NCBI GenBank assembly: GCA_003427395.1
Contig: BFEA01000183.1
Location: 997,653-1,036,629, forward strand
DNA length: 38,977 nucleotides
From: Chara braunii
Lineage: Eukaryota > Streptophyta > Charophyceae > Charales > Characeae
Direction: 5' to 3'
Part shown: positions 9,553 to 19,190 of the stretch, in pieces
How the letters are laid out: the number at the start of each line of letters is the position of its first letter
Numbering within the stretch: position 1 is the stretch's first letter
Translations under genes and position numbers: made by a program
Notes under the pieces: model-generated
What the model was told of the DNA's origin: nothing
Databases searched by the model: none
What the model saw: only the letters and a program-made list of their open reading frames with translations

Positions 9553-10044
9553 ATTGACTTAGAACTTTTTTTGAAGATATTTCATTTGTTGATGATTATA
9601 TTTTGTAAATCATTACATTATTCAACTGTCGTTTTGACAACGACATTGCTTTCTTTTATCATTGCAAGTTTGAGTTGTCTTCGGCAGACTCATTGGTCAG
9701 TGGATGCATTGATTGACAAATTGGTCGGTGGATGCATGACAAATCTCATCTACTTTGTGAAAAATCTCAGCGAGTGGATGCATGACAAATTGGCCAGTGG
9801 ATGCATTAATAAATGTAAGGACCACTGGCATCATGTCTCTTGCGTGTGCATAAAATCATATGCCATGTGACCACGTGCATTATATGTATCCAACAACTTT
9901 GCGTCCGTACCCAAACCTTATGTGCATGGTCATTTGAAGTGCGGATTTCGATCGTGAATGAGCAAAATTTGAAGTTTTAGACTTGTACATAGAATGGAAA
10001 AATTAAGTGGTTGTTACAATACACCTTGCTCATCACAACTGTAG
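9553..10044. other. AT-rich, no gene; short GTGGATGCAT repeats
   Basis: No gene is seen. At 9695-9810 the word GTGGATGCAT recurs four times, usually near GACAAATTGG or GACAAAT, giving a loose tandem repeat of variable spacing. Confidence 0.6.
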
Positions 10045-10560
10045 ACAAGTATGGATCTTAGTGCCCTCATGTCGGGCGAGATGATGAGCGTGCCTATATG
10101 CGGAAGTCCGGATCTCTTCAACATCCAAACAACCGTCTCGGGCGAGACGATAGGTATGCTTGCACAACTCAGGGATAACCTAGTAAAGAAAATTTAATGC
10201 GTTATCCAACAACGGTTCAATCATGACACCTTACTCATCACATTTATAAACTTTAAGTTTAACAAGTATGGATCTCAACACACTTCCGCACACTGTCAGG
10301 GTTCCCATACGGGCGTGTCTGTCATTATACTAAGTCTTCTAAACAAGTCCGGATCTCATCAAACATCCAAACAACCGTCTCAGGCGAGACGATGGATCTG
10401 CCTGTATAACTTTGGGATAACTGAAAGAATTATACTGTCCAATTCAATCTGAGTACATTGCTCATTATTTTTTATAAAGTTCAACAAGTATGGATCTCTG
10501 CACACTTCCGCATTTAGGGCGAGTGGATGGGCGTGCCTACGTGGAAACGCTGCAGCCAAA
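10045..10560. repeat. Degenerate tandem repeat of about 220 bp, three units
   Basis: ACAAGTATGGATCT occurs at 10045, 10262 and 10484 (spacings 217 and 222). Within units, CATCCAAACAACCGTCTC followed by a GGCGAGACGAT box recurs near 10120 and 10364, and GTCCGGATCTC at 10107 and 10349. The units are diverged by substitutions and indels. The block ends just before the truncated Ty3/gypsy pol. Its nature is unknown: a minisatellite or the remains of a non-coding element. Confidence 0.75.
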
Positions 10561-10613
10561 AATGAATTCGTTAGAAAGAGGACACAATATAATGTCTTGT
10601 TTTAACGAATAAC

Positions 10614-11480
10614 ATATTGTTTGTAGTAGTCTACTTAGATGATATTCTAGTGTTTAGTAGGACCCTCCAGGAGCATGAGGGTCATCTGAGGCAGGTCTTG
10701 GAGAAGCTGAGAGAGGCCAACTTCAAGATCAATGCAAAGAAGTGTGAATGGGCAAAGACCCAAGTTTTGTATTTAGGCCATGTCTTAGACCGAGACGACA
10801 TTAAACCAAAAGATAGCAAGATCGCAGCGATTAGGGATTGGCCTACGCCCCGCACGTTGACAGAGTTGCGGTCGTTCTTAGGCCTAGCTAACTATTACAG
10901 GAAGTTTGTAAGAAACTTCTCCACCATCGTTGCACCCCGTCGCAGGTTGCTGAAGAAAGAAATAATTTGGAAGTGGGACAAGGACTGCACGTCTTCCATG
11001 AAGAAATTGAAGCAGGCATTGAAAGAGTATCCAGTCCTTAAGATAGTCGATCCGTCCTTACCTTTCATTGTGACTAATGACGTGAACCAGTATGGTATAG
11101 GTGTTGTATTGCAGCGAGATGATGGCAGTGGATATAGACCCGTGGAGTGCATGTCTGCTAGGATGCCTTCGGAAAAGGTAGCGACATCCACCTACGAAAG
11201 GGAACTCTACGCTCCCATGCAAGCATTAGAACAGTGAAAGCACTACTTGCTTGAGAGGCACTTCAAAGTCTATTCAGACCACGAGACGTTAAGGTGGCTA
11301 AAAACTCAGTCCAGGATCACACCTAAGCTTACGAGGTGGGCCGCAGAGTTAGACCAATATGATTTTGAGCTCAAGCCAGTAAAAGGGAAGTACAACGTAG
11401 TTGCCGACACTCTGAGTAGGAGAGCTGACTACTTTGGAGCAATAGTTCATTATATGGATATAGGGAGAGACCTGCAATAG
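10614..11480 (+). pseudogene. pol: Ty3/gypsy pol remnant: end of reverse transcriptase and RNase H
   Basis: The element is cut at its 5' side: recognisable protein starts right at the reverse-transcriptase catalytic box YLDDILVFS (10626 on), and the fingers and first palm Asp are missing. The frame continues through LRSFLGLANYYRKFVRNFS (thumb) into RNase H with FIVTNDVNQYGIGVVL, TYERELYA, VYSDHETLRWLK and NVVADTLSRR, so the acidic RNase H residues are kept. In-frame stops are TGA at 11235-11237 and TAG at 11478-11480. Gag, protease and most of the RT are absent. The sequence just upstream is unrelated repeat, so the break is old or caused by another insertion. Confidence 0.92.
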
Positions 11481-12948
11481 AAAATTAGAGAGGCGTATGC
11501 AGAGGACCCTATCTGTAGTGCCCTCCTCAAGAGAGTAAAGGAGCCCCCAGAGTCCGAACCAGATTACCGCACTACTGATGGACTGTTATTTGAGAAGACT
11601 AACGTAGTTAACCGATTGTGTGTTCCTAACAGTGAGGAGATCCGTAGTCTGATTCTAGGGGAATGCCACGACACCAAGGGACATTTTGGTTGGCAAAAGA
11701 CTCTAGCCAACCTCATGCGCACGTACATATGGCCTGGGATGAAGGCCGACTGCATAGAGTATGTAAGGTCTGCCAGAGAACAAGACCTCTACACGTGCCC
11801 CTCTAGGTCTTCTCAAGCCCTTGCCTATTCCTGACCAGCCGGGGGACTAAGTGTCCGTTGACTTTATAAACACCCATGTCAAGAGTAGGCACAGCAAGAG
11901 CCAAGTCACGGTTATAGTTGATAGATTTAACAAGTATGCAGTTTTTGTTCCGTTGCCTGCGGAGGCACGCACAGAGTTAGTCATCCAAAAGTTTTTTTAT
12001 CATTGTGTCAGTGAACACGGGATTCCGTTGTTTATAGTTAGCGATAAAGACACCCGTTTCACTAGTCAGACCTGGCAGGAGTTGATGAGAGTCTATGGGT
12101 CTAAGCTATTGATATCATCTGGCCGTCATCCAGAGACTAACGGGCAGGCTAAACAAATGAATAAGATCCTGCAGCAAGTTCTGCGTATGTACATTAGACC
12201 GGATCAAGTCAATTGGGATGAGATGCTCCCAAAGGTGGTCAGTGCATACAACAATAGCGTGCATTTAGCTACTTGTCGCACTCCCAACGAGTTGCATAAG
12301 TTTTTCAAACCACGTAGACCATTTGAAGGGCTTAACCAGGACCAGATTTAGAGGCTACCACCTGGAACTAGGGAGTTCGCACTTCAGCACGAGAAGGCAT
12401 TAGCTACCGTTGTAGAGAACCTCAAGAAGGCCCGGCATCGGATGTTAGAGCAAGCCAACAAGCACCGTTGCCCGTCGCAGTTTCAAGTAGGCGACTTAGT
12501 CTGGGTCAAGTCTAAAGAATTTGCTCCTGAGGAGAACATCTCACAGAAGCTATTACCAGCGTACAGAAGACCGTGGCTAGTCCTAGAAGTCAAGGGCGGA
12601 GAGGATGGACCGTCCTACACAGTAGAAATCCCATCACACCTCCACACCTACCCCATGTTTCATGCGTCAAAGTTATTGTCATGCATCACAAGCCAAAAGT
12701 TTCCATCTCGAAGACCCATGATCCCTCCGGACATGGACGGAAGATACGACATTGACGGCATTGTAGGTAAAGACGTATTCAGAACAGGAGGTAGAGGTCG
12801 TCCACAGAAACAGTATAAGGTTCGATTTGCATATCAGGAACCCGAGGACGATCGCTGGTTTACTAGGACTGAACTTCTAGAATCAGCTCCCGACATAGTG
12901 AGAGCCTACGAGAGAGAAAGGAAGGGAAAAGGTACTGCCTTAGACTGA
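11481..12948 (+). pseudogene. pol: Ty3/gypsy integrase remnant with C-terminal domain
   Basis: The zinc-binding domain keeps its two His (ECHDTKGHFGWQKTLANL) but the Cys pair is damaged (YVRSAREQDLYTC). A frame change near 11780 moves from frame 3 to frame 1. Stops follow at 11848-11850 (TAA) and 12349-12351 (TAG). The DDE core shows VDFI, VIVDRFNKYAVFVPL, FIVSDKDTRFTSQTW and RHPETNGQAKQMNKIL. The residue after NGQA, normally the catalytic Glu, is Lys (codon AAA, 12151-12153). The C-terminal part (FQVGDLVWVKSKEFAPEE, then a chromodomain-position segment with YKVRFAYQEPEDDRWF) runs to TGA at 12946-12948. This copy could not encode a working integrase. Confidence 0.92.
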
Positions 12949-13340
12949 GCTATTCTTGGAGGACCTCGAATTTAGGCCGGCGGGAGTGAAACGATATTCA
13001 CCTGTTAGCAGTAGGGGATGCAGGTCCCAGGGCTCGATCCCTAGTCCTCACTTTACCTGTGTACAATATTTGTGTCGACCCGAGTGTTTGAACCCGGGAC
13101 CTGTGTTTTGAGAGTTGTTGTTGTCTGTCGTAGGTATGTGTAATGGTAGGGATTCGATTTGTAGATCTGTCAAGTAGGAGTCACAACCCTGTAGAGGTCG
13201 TAGTTGTAGGGATCCTGAAAGGTCAAGGTCATAGCTGCCACAGTACTCGAAAGGCCAAGTCAACAGACTTCCGGAAGGTCCGGAAGTGGCCTTTCGAAGC
13301 TGCCTCACGTTTTAGTCAGAGGCAAGTGGGCAAGTGGTGA
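12949..13340. other. Post-pol region with tRNA-like boxes on both strands
   Basis: Directly after pol lies GGCCGGCGGGAGTGAAAC, a candidate for the end of the element's non-coding region. At 13031-13041 GGCTCGATCCC sits in a short stem (CAGGG/CCCTAG) like a tRNA T-arm. On the minus strand 13081-13100 reads GTCCCGGGTTCAAACACTCG, also like a pol III B box. These look like tRNA-derived repeat fragments. No complete tRNA cloverleaf is seen. Confidence 0.4.
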
Positions 13341-13506
13341 TCCCAGTTGCATTATGTCGGCAGTGCGATTGCATTGAGTTGGCAGTGCAAACCCACGCAG
13401 TCAGCGGTACTGGTCCAGTCAGTCCCAGTCCAGTCAAGCACGTACCATGAGGGACTGTGTGCACCATAGGCCTGGCGGAGAGGGGCAGACCAACGAGTTA
13501 CAGAAG

Positions 13507-13513
13507 TATAAAT
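13507..13513 (+). promoter_or_regulatory. TATA box candidate in the putative LTR
   Basis: TATAAAT lies within AGAAGTATAAATCAAGAG, upstream of a CATT-rich possible start region. It is a good match to the plant TATA consensus, but no transcript evidence is available from sequence. Confidence 0.35.
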
Positions 13514-13699
13514 CAAGAGACAGCGCCCAACCATTCATTCATTCGCTGTGTAATCCATGCGGAAGCGCTCCTACAGCGTCTTGTGCCAAGGTGGTCTGCA
13601 GGTTGCCGAAGACGAAGTGGGCTGAAGGGAGATCGTAGCCATAGCCAGTAGTGGTAGTGCTGCCATAGTCGCTGTAGGAGGAAGTGAGATTAAGTGTGT

Positions 13700-13890
13700 G
13701 TGTGTGGTGGTATTCAAGGTGATCCAGAGTGAGCATGTGTGAACAGTGGGGTTGGACACAGTGACGAAGGTTGGGATGTTCAGGCGCCGATGCGNGTGTG
13801 TGGTGGTATTCAAGGTGATCCAGAGTGAGCATGTGTGAACAGTGGGGTTGGACACAGTGACGAAGGTTGGGATGTTCAGGCGCCGATGCG
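13700..13890. repeat. Perfect 95-base duplication separated by a single N
   Basis: The sequence from GTGTGTGGTGG (13700) to CGCCGATGCG (13794) is repeated without visible change from 13796 to about 13890, with one N at 13795 exactly between the copies. Another N lies at 13915. A perfect repeat split by an N in an otherwise decayed region suggests a misjoined assembly gap rather than a biological duplication. Confidence 0.85.
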
Positions 13891-14233
13891 CCATAGCCTG
13901 TTGAAGTGAACTTGNATCTGAACTGTGTTCTTGATTTCCGTATCTCTAAGCTTTGAGTGGGCGCCCTGCGCCGGTGTGAATCTCCATCTGTTTGCATGTG
14001 TGTGAAGTGGAAGTGAAAGCGAGTCTGATTGCAGCTGCTCTATGCCGTGCTATGATGTTCTTCGGTGTGTGAATTCGGGCTTGAGGGCCATAAGTTGTGC
14101 TATGCTATGTTTTGCTATGCTCCGCTCTGCTATGAGGTGTTGTTTTTTCTCTTTCTCTCTCTCTAGCATCCATGTTTGTGATATTTCTCTGGGCATCTTC
14201 CTTGATCAGAACTCTAAATCTCTGAGTCGCCAA

Positions 14234-14460
14234 GGGGGGAGGGGCGTGGGGGGAAGGGGGCGTAGCTCCCCCTCGCCCATACATAAGCATTGATTAAATG
14301 TCTTTGCCAGAATGTGTCTGGATCCCAACTGAAATTGAAACACTCTCAAGGGGCGTGGGGGGAAGGGGGCGTAACTCCCCCTCGCCCATACATAAGCATT
14401 GATTAAATGTCTTTGCCAAAGTGTGTCTGGATCCGAACTGAAATTGAAACACTTTCAATT
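14234..14460. repeat. Tandem pair of G-rich/C-rich hairpin modules, 109-bp period
   Basis: GGGGCGTGGGGGGAAGGGGG followed by CGTAGCTCCCCCTCGCCC begins at 14241 and again at 14350. Both continue with CATACATAAGCATTGATTAA, ATGTCTTTGCCA and TGTGTCTGGATCC(C/G)AACTG. The G-run and C-run halves can pair, and the G-runs could form quadruplexes. Related single modules occur at 16151 and 36328. Confidence 0.85.
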
Positions 14461-15555
14461 ATTATCTGTTAATCACATCTGGACAACTTGCTGTATTATG
14501 CTATGCGCTACGACTCCATGCTATGTTACAACGAGAACAGACTGGCACCAAAAAAAAAACACAAATGTCACAATCGACCCTCGGTCAAGGGCTCCTGCTC
14601 TGACATGTGACATATTGATTTCTATATGTTTCAGACATGCAAACCTGCAATGACACATTCACGACTTTGTCTGATGAGCAGCCCCGATAGATGATCTGTT
14701 GTACATCACCAGTCCTACATGTATTTGACAACTCTGATTGCAGATATGAATAGACCTACAACAGTTCATGCATGTGAACATGGCACACCGGCGCACGTGA
14801 TTCAACTTTGCACCTGTTTAATCTACACTGCAACAATGTTTGCCCTCATGCGACATTGAGTCTGCAACAAACTGCCATCGGCATAGAGACACTCCTCAAG
14901 AAAGCATCCTATCCTCCGCACAGTGACTACTCTATCAAAATACTATGTGCGATACCCTTGTTGCTTTTACTTATTTCTGGTAAGTTGTCATCATACTGAC
15001 ACTATATCAAAATACTATGTGCAATACCCTTGTTGCATTTACTAATTTCTGGTAAGTTGTCAGCATACTGACAGCCGTAGGCTAAGTTGTCCTAAAAATA
15101 CACTAAGATCAGAGAGCTCATCAGCGATTGCTGGTCAACCATTTGTGTTTAGAATGCATTCTAGTGGGTCATCCAAGGTCGCAAAAGTTGGCATTAGAGC
15201 TGCAATGCCATCTTTACCTGTGACTGAGGTGACAGTGGGCAGGGAGGAATACGCCTTTCGGCAAGCAGAGAATGGTTTTGAAATACTCAATTTCGATGAG
15301 AGGCTGGGGTCTAGGGACGTCAGCAGGCTCTATCCAGTTGTGTCAGCATGAGAGCAAGTTGTGAAGAAGGGCGAGACATGTGAAAGTGACAAGGAAGGGA
15401 AGGGTGTGGGGAGGGGGGTTTGCTATGCTACACTGTAATCTAGTATATTATGTTGACCCATCTATGCTATGTTTTGTACATGATATGTCATGTTATACCT
15501 CCATGATATGATGGCTATGTACCGCACGCTTAAACACGGAACTGGAAGGGGATTG
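14461..15555. other. No gene seen; 72-bp duplication
   Basis: I see no convincing gene. TATCAAAATACTATGTGC at 14933 recurs at 15005 and both copies run on through TTTCTGGTAAGTTGTCA, a 72-bp tandem duplication. The word TGCTATG recurs many times from 14.05 to 16.1 kb. A 68-codon frame at 15145-15351 (including PSLPVTEVTVGREEYAF and ERLGSRDVSRLYPV) looks more protein-like than its neighbours but matches no family I know. Confidence 0.5.
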
Positions 15556-16050
15556 AAGTCTGGCCGGTGCCGTGAGTTGTACCTCACGTGCATTCGGGTC
15601 GAGTCGAGTCGTACATCGGGTCATGGTTGATCCATGCTAGGGTGGGGTGAAATGTCCCTCACGGGGCTTCACTTTCATCCCAGCTCACTTTACCTATTGG
15701 TTAAGTGATCCACCTCTTTAGTGGTAGGTCATAGGTTCAATTCCTATTGAGTTGATCTTGGACTTCTTGTGTATAACAAGCACTCATGAACCGGTCGGAT
15801 GCCCTTGCAGTAGTGCTTGGTTAAAGTCTGGCTGGTGTTGTGAGTTGTCCCTCACGTGCATTCGGGTCGAGTCGGGTCTGGGTACACCGGGTCATGGTTG
15901 ATCCATGCTGGGGTGGGGTGAAATGTCCCTCACGGGGCTTCACTTTTATCCCAGCTCACTTTACCTATTGGTCAAGTGATCCACCTCTTTAGTGGTAGGT
16001 CATAGGTTCAATTCCTAGTGAGTTGATCTTGGAGTTCTTGTGTATAACAA
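15556..16050 (+). repeat. Tandem pair of tRNA-derived SINE-like units, about 268-271 bp
   Basis: Two diverged copies start at AAGTCTGG (15556 and 15824). Each has a CGTGAGTTGT...CTCACGTGCATTCGGG head, a GGTTGATCCATGCT segment and a tRNA-like part. The tRNA-like parts (15683-15752 and 15954-16023) carry an A-box-like ATTGGTTAAGTGATCC and a B-box-like GGTTCAATTCC (15734-15744, 16005-16015) inside an ATAGG/CCTAT T-arm-like stem. The tRNA-like part sits internally rather than at the 5' end. This could be a SINE family or a composite of tRNA-like fragments within a longer repeat. Confidence 0.6.
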
Positions 16051-16150
16051 ACACGCGAGCATCATGTTTTCTCTGAATGGAATGTCTTATGCTATGCCCT
16101 TAAAAATAAGCAACTATGCTATGTACCTCACACTTGAACGGGAAACTGGC

Positions 16151-16210
16151 AGGGGGCGGGAGGGGTGTGGGGAGGGAAGGGCGGACCCGCCCAACCCCCA
16201 TGCACAAGCG
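16151..16210. repeat. G-rich/C-rich hairpin module, third copy
   Basis: GGGGGCGGGAGGGGTGTGGG followed by a GGGAAGGGCGGACCCGCCC hairpin and CCCCCATGCACAAGCG. The order G-rich, C-rich, CCCA(Y)ACA(Y)AAGC is as in the modules at 14234-14400 and 36328-36390. Confidence 0.7.
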
Positions 16211-16574
16211 TCTCGGGCCAAATGCACACCCCTCTGGGGTTGAAGTCTCAGCTCTGACACAGATACCACACCAACAGAAAATGTTTTTCTAATTCTTTAC
16301 AGTGCAATCAGTAAACTGCAAACAGATTTCTTGTGATTTCTTTAAAATGAAAATTATCATATCCCTTAAGGAGCATTGGTCGCGGGGGGAGGTCGATGGT
16401 CCGCTGCGCACCGGATTCGAGGTCGAAGTTTTGACGAGGGGCGGTGGATGAAGGCGATCCAAAGCGGGGGAGTGCGCAGAGGGGTGCGTATACCGAAATG
16501 TTCGCTGTGCACCACCAAACGAGAGAGCGAGCCCATGGGGCTGGGCAGCGTGCGAGGGAATATCTTGAAGTGCC

Positions 16575-16747
16575 CAGCGTCGATAAGCGGTCAGCGCAAT
16601 TTTTTTTTCTCTTTCTGTTTTGCGTTTGTCACTTAGCACGGCGCATTTTTTTTTTCCTTTGTGTTTGTCCTTCATTGTTTTCGCGCATCCTGACAAACGC
16701 AAAACAGAAAGAGAAAAAAAAAATGTGCTGACCGCTTATCGACGCTG
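16575..16747. repeat. 57-base near-perfect inverted repeat with 59-base loop
   Basis: The left arm 16575-16631 (CAGCGTCGATAAGCGGTCAG to GCGTTTGTCA) is the reverse complement of 16691-16747 with about two differences near a T-run. The arms end in CAGCGTCGATAAGC. It could be a small foldback element or a long hairpin. It sits immediately beside the minus-strand gag remnant. No duplicated flank is obvious. Confidence 0.92.
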
Positions 16748-16768
16748 TCGCATTTGGAAGATGTCCAC

Positions 16769-17335
16769 CTAGTCCAATTCTCCTTCTAACACGCCTTCTT
16801 TTATGGCGGCCCAGGTCAACTTCTTCCCTGGCGCAGCCTTCTTGGTCAGTGTAGAAGCCTCCCAATTCTTGAAGTGCCCTAGGAAGGTTGCACACTGCTC
16901 TTCTTCAGCCAACCCTGGGACTTTTCTTGCCATCTTTTCAAACGTCGTCGCGAAAGCCCCCACCGTGGAGAACCCATCTCTCTGCAACATTTCTAGGTCT
17001 ATCTTCGTTAGCAGATCATCCCCTAACTTGAAGCGCCTCTGCATCTCTCCTTTGAACTTGACCCAATCTCCTCCTGCTCTGGCAGCCACCTTCATTATCT
17101 CGGGCTGGATTTCCCACCAAATATATCGGGGTAGAAACTTGAATTTATCTGCCTCAGGTACCTCGGTTGTAACTTGTTCTAGCAGCTCCAGCCATTTTGA
17201 CACCCTTTCCCCTTCAAACAGGAAGATGTCGACTTTCGGCACCTGAAGTCATGCAAATTCCCTTTTCTCAAGGACCTTGACAAAATCTGTCGGCGTAGCT
17301 GTCGGGCCTCGCTCGATTCCATCGGCGTCCGGCAT
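16769..17335 (-). pseudogene. gag: Ty3/gypsy gag (capsid) remnant
   Basis: On the minus strand an ATG at 17333-17335 starts MPDADGIERGPTATPTDF and an in-frame TGA follows at 17249-17251. After it the frame stays open as VPKVDIFLFEGERVSKWLEL, with YIWWEIQPEIMKVA, KGEMQRRFKLGDDLLTKIDL and FEKMARKVPGLAEEEQCATF, the Trp-Leu and hydrophobic pattern of a retrotransposon gag capsid domain, ending at a TAG (16769-16771). Downstream pol is missing; the 57-bp inverted repeat lies where it would continue. The primer-binding site about 320 bases upstream on the same strand supports a 5' end of an LTR element. Confidence 0.75.
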
Positions 17336-17652
17336 CTTTATTCCCTTTGCTAAACAACCTGTTAGAAAAAAGATAGGCCATCAGATAACTTTCGTCAATT
17401 TCTAGGGGACTTATCCTAAGTCCTACCTAGCCGTTTCACCCCTAGGTTCAGCCAACCACTCTATTATTAGTCATTCGGAACCTCAGATACAACCTTAGGC
17501 CATACTTCTAATCACTTAGCCTCATTATTATCTCATACACAATCCTCTTACGTAAGACAACCCAAACCATAAGCTTTTGTCGTTTTGCCTAGATCATCAG
17601 CCTGCACTTAACCTGGGTTCGTTCTCTTAAGGACCCCAGTAGGCAGCCGAGA

Positions 17653-17670
17653 TCCTCGGCAACGGCGCCA
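17653..17670 (-). promoter_or_regulatory. Primer-binding site for tRNA-Asp of a minus-strand LTR element
   Basis: The plus strand reads TCCTCGGCAACGGCGCCA, which matches the 3' end of plant tRNA-Asp including CCA at 17 of 18 positions. On the minus strand this is the primer-binding site TGGCGCCGTTGCCGAGGA. It lies 317 bases before the gag start on the same strand, the expected place. The element's 5' LTR should therefore begin just above 17670 and extend to higher coordinates. Confidence 0.7.
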
Positions 17671-19190
17671 CCTTTCGCGCGCATTGGTCCCCCACGGGGA
17701 CCCTCCCGGTCGCGTCACGCAAGATTTTGCAGGACTTTGTCGCTGAGCGTTTTTAGCCGCTCTGGCCGAGTGCGCCAGTCGTACCTCTCGCGAGCCCCTA
17801 CGACAGGACAGGGTCACGCGAGGCACCGCTTACCTCCACCTGCGGGAGCTGTCACCATCCCTTGGGTGGGTGTATCCCTGCCGAGCTACTGAACCACATG
17901 CGAAAGTTTTTCGTATGCAATTGCAGAGGTGGCCCAGCCGTGGGCGTTTCTCGTTCGCTGTAGCATAAGGGGTTACGCGCGGTCGAACGCCCAAGGAATT
18001 GAACCCGCATGTGAATCGACGTTCTGGGGGGCTGAGGTCCCAAACGAGACTCGGCGCCAGTCGACTAGGATGCATTACGCACACTACGTGCACACCACAA
18101 CACTCACATCTACCCACACATAACACATGGAAATACACAAACCAGACATCATGAACGACGCCACAACACCACAATATTCCTAGTCCCTTCAGTATCCGAC
18201 CCATAATTTTATGTCGTGAGACTCAGATAGGTATGCGTGCTGGATTTTTGTATAAGAGTTGTGCGGACGCATGACCTCCTCATATCAACCAGCCATGCGG
18301 GCATACGCAAGCATTCGCGCTGATGGGGTACTATGTGGTACTCGTAGCCTCACGGCCCTTGATAATCTCGAGGGTCTCGTTCGACACTGAAGTTCGGCTG
18401 ACATGCGCTTTGAGGGGTAATCTCTCGACGTCACACAACCGCCATGTGTGGTTGAAGACCACACCCTCTTCTGCACCCTGTGCAGAGGGGTTGAGTAGAC
18501 AGCTTTAGGGTTGTCGTGGTAGCCAAAATCAAGGGGTTTGACTTTGACGGCTACCACGGACTACAACGTCCAACCATGAAAGCTTAAAGGTGGAAACAAC
18601 CGCAGATAGTCTGATAGTCGTTCCACAAGGAAGGAGTATGTCAACGCGAAAGATGTGTGCGGACGATGTCCAGGCTCAGACCCACGGGCAACCCGATGTT
18701 TGAGGCTTTTGGAGGCTCGTACACGGACCCCTATAGGCCGACTAGGCTTATTCCCTTGCTCTTGCGTCGCTTCGCGCTGCCGAAACTTGGGTCTACTGGT
18801 CGTGACGCGCTTTTGCCCTCTTCGCTTGTCCCATAACTTTCGAGCGTAGAAATTTGTAAGTGTCGCGCAAATGGGTTAACATAAATCCGCGCAGATGCAG
18901 AACCTACGCATACCGACCAACGATGCGGATTTGCGTAAGCAATCGTGATGTCGGCGCATTATGTGACGCCCATACCCGAGTGGCCTCTTTGGAGCCATGG
19001 GGTCACTCTCGACGCTCAGGCGTTGGCTGAAGCGTGTGGGGTAAACCTTTAGCGAGCGCAAAACCGGTTTGAGAGTCTTACCACCTTCTGCACCCTGAGG
19101 TGTCCTACAGGGTGCGGGGTAAGATGGCCCCTAGGGCAGGAAGGGGTTCGGAGCGGTGGTGAGTTGTCTGGCGCACCAGCAGCGACATGT
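17671..19190. other. Probable 5' LTR of the minus-strand element and unassigned sequence
   Basis: No gene is seen. By position next to the primer-binding site the first part should be LTR, but its far end cannot be fixed. Small hairpins occur: CGTGGTAGCC/GGCTACCACG near 18515-18560, and CTGCACCCTG/CAGGGTGCGG near 19090-19125, the latter inside a CTTACC...GGTAAG frame. Confidence 0.4.

Larger units (their letters stand above)
13341..14040 (+). other. Putative 3' LTR region of the Ty3/gypsy remnant
   Basis: This stretch follows the pol remnant and carries TATAAAT at 13507-13513, then CATTCATTCATTCGC about 25-30 bases on, as in an LTR promoter and start site. No second LTR copy is present to fix the boundaries, so the call rests on position and the TATA box. 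A 96-base tandem duplication with an N between its copies lies inside. Confidence 0.35.
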
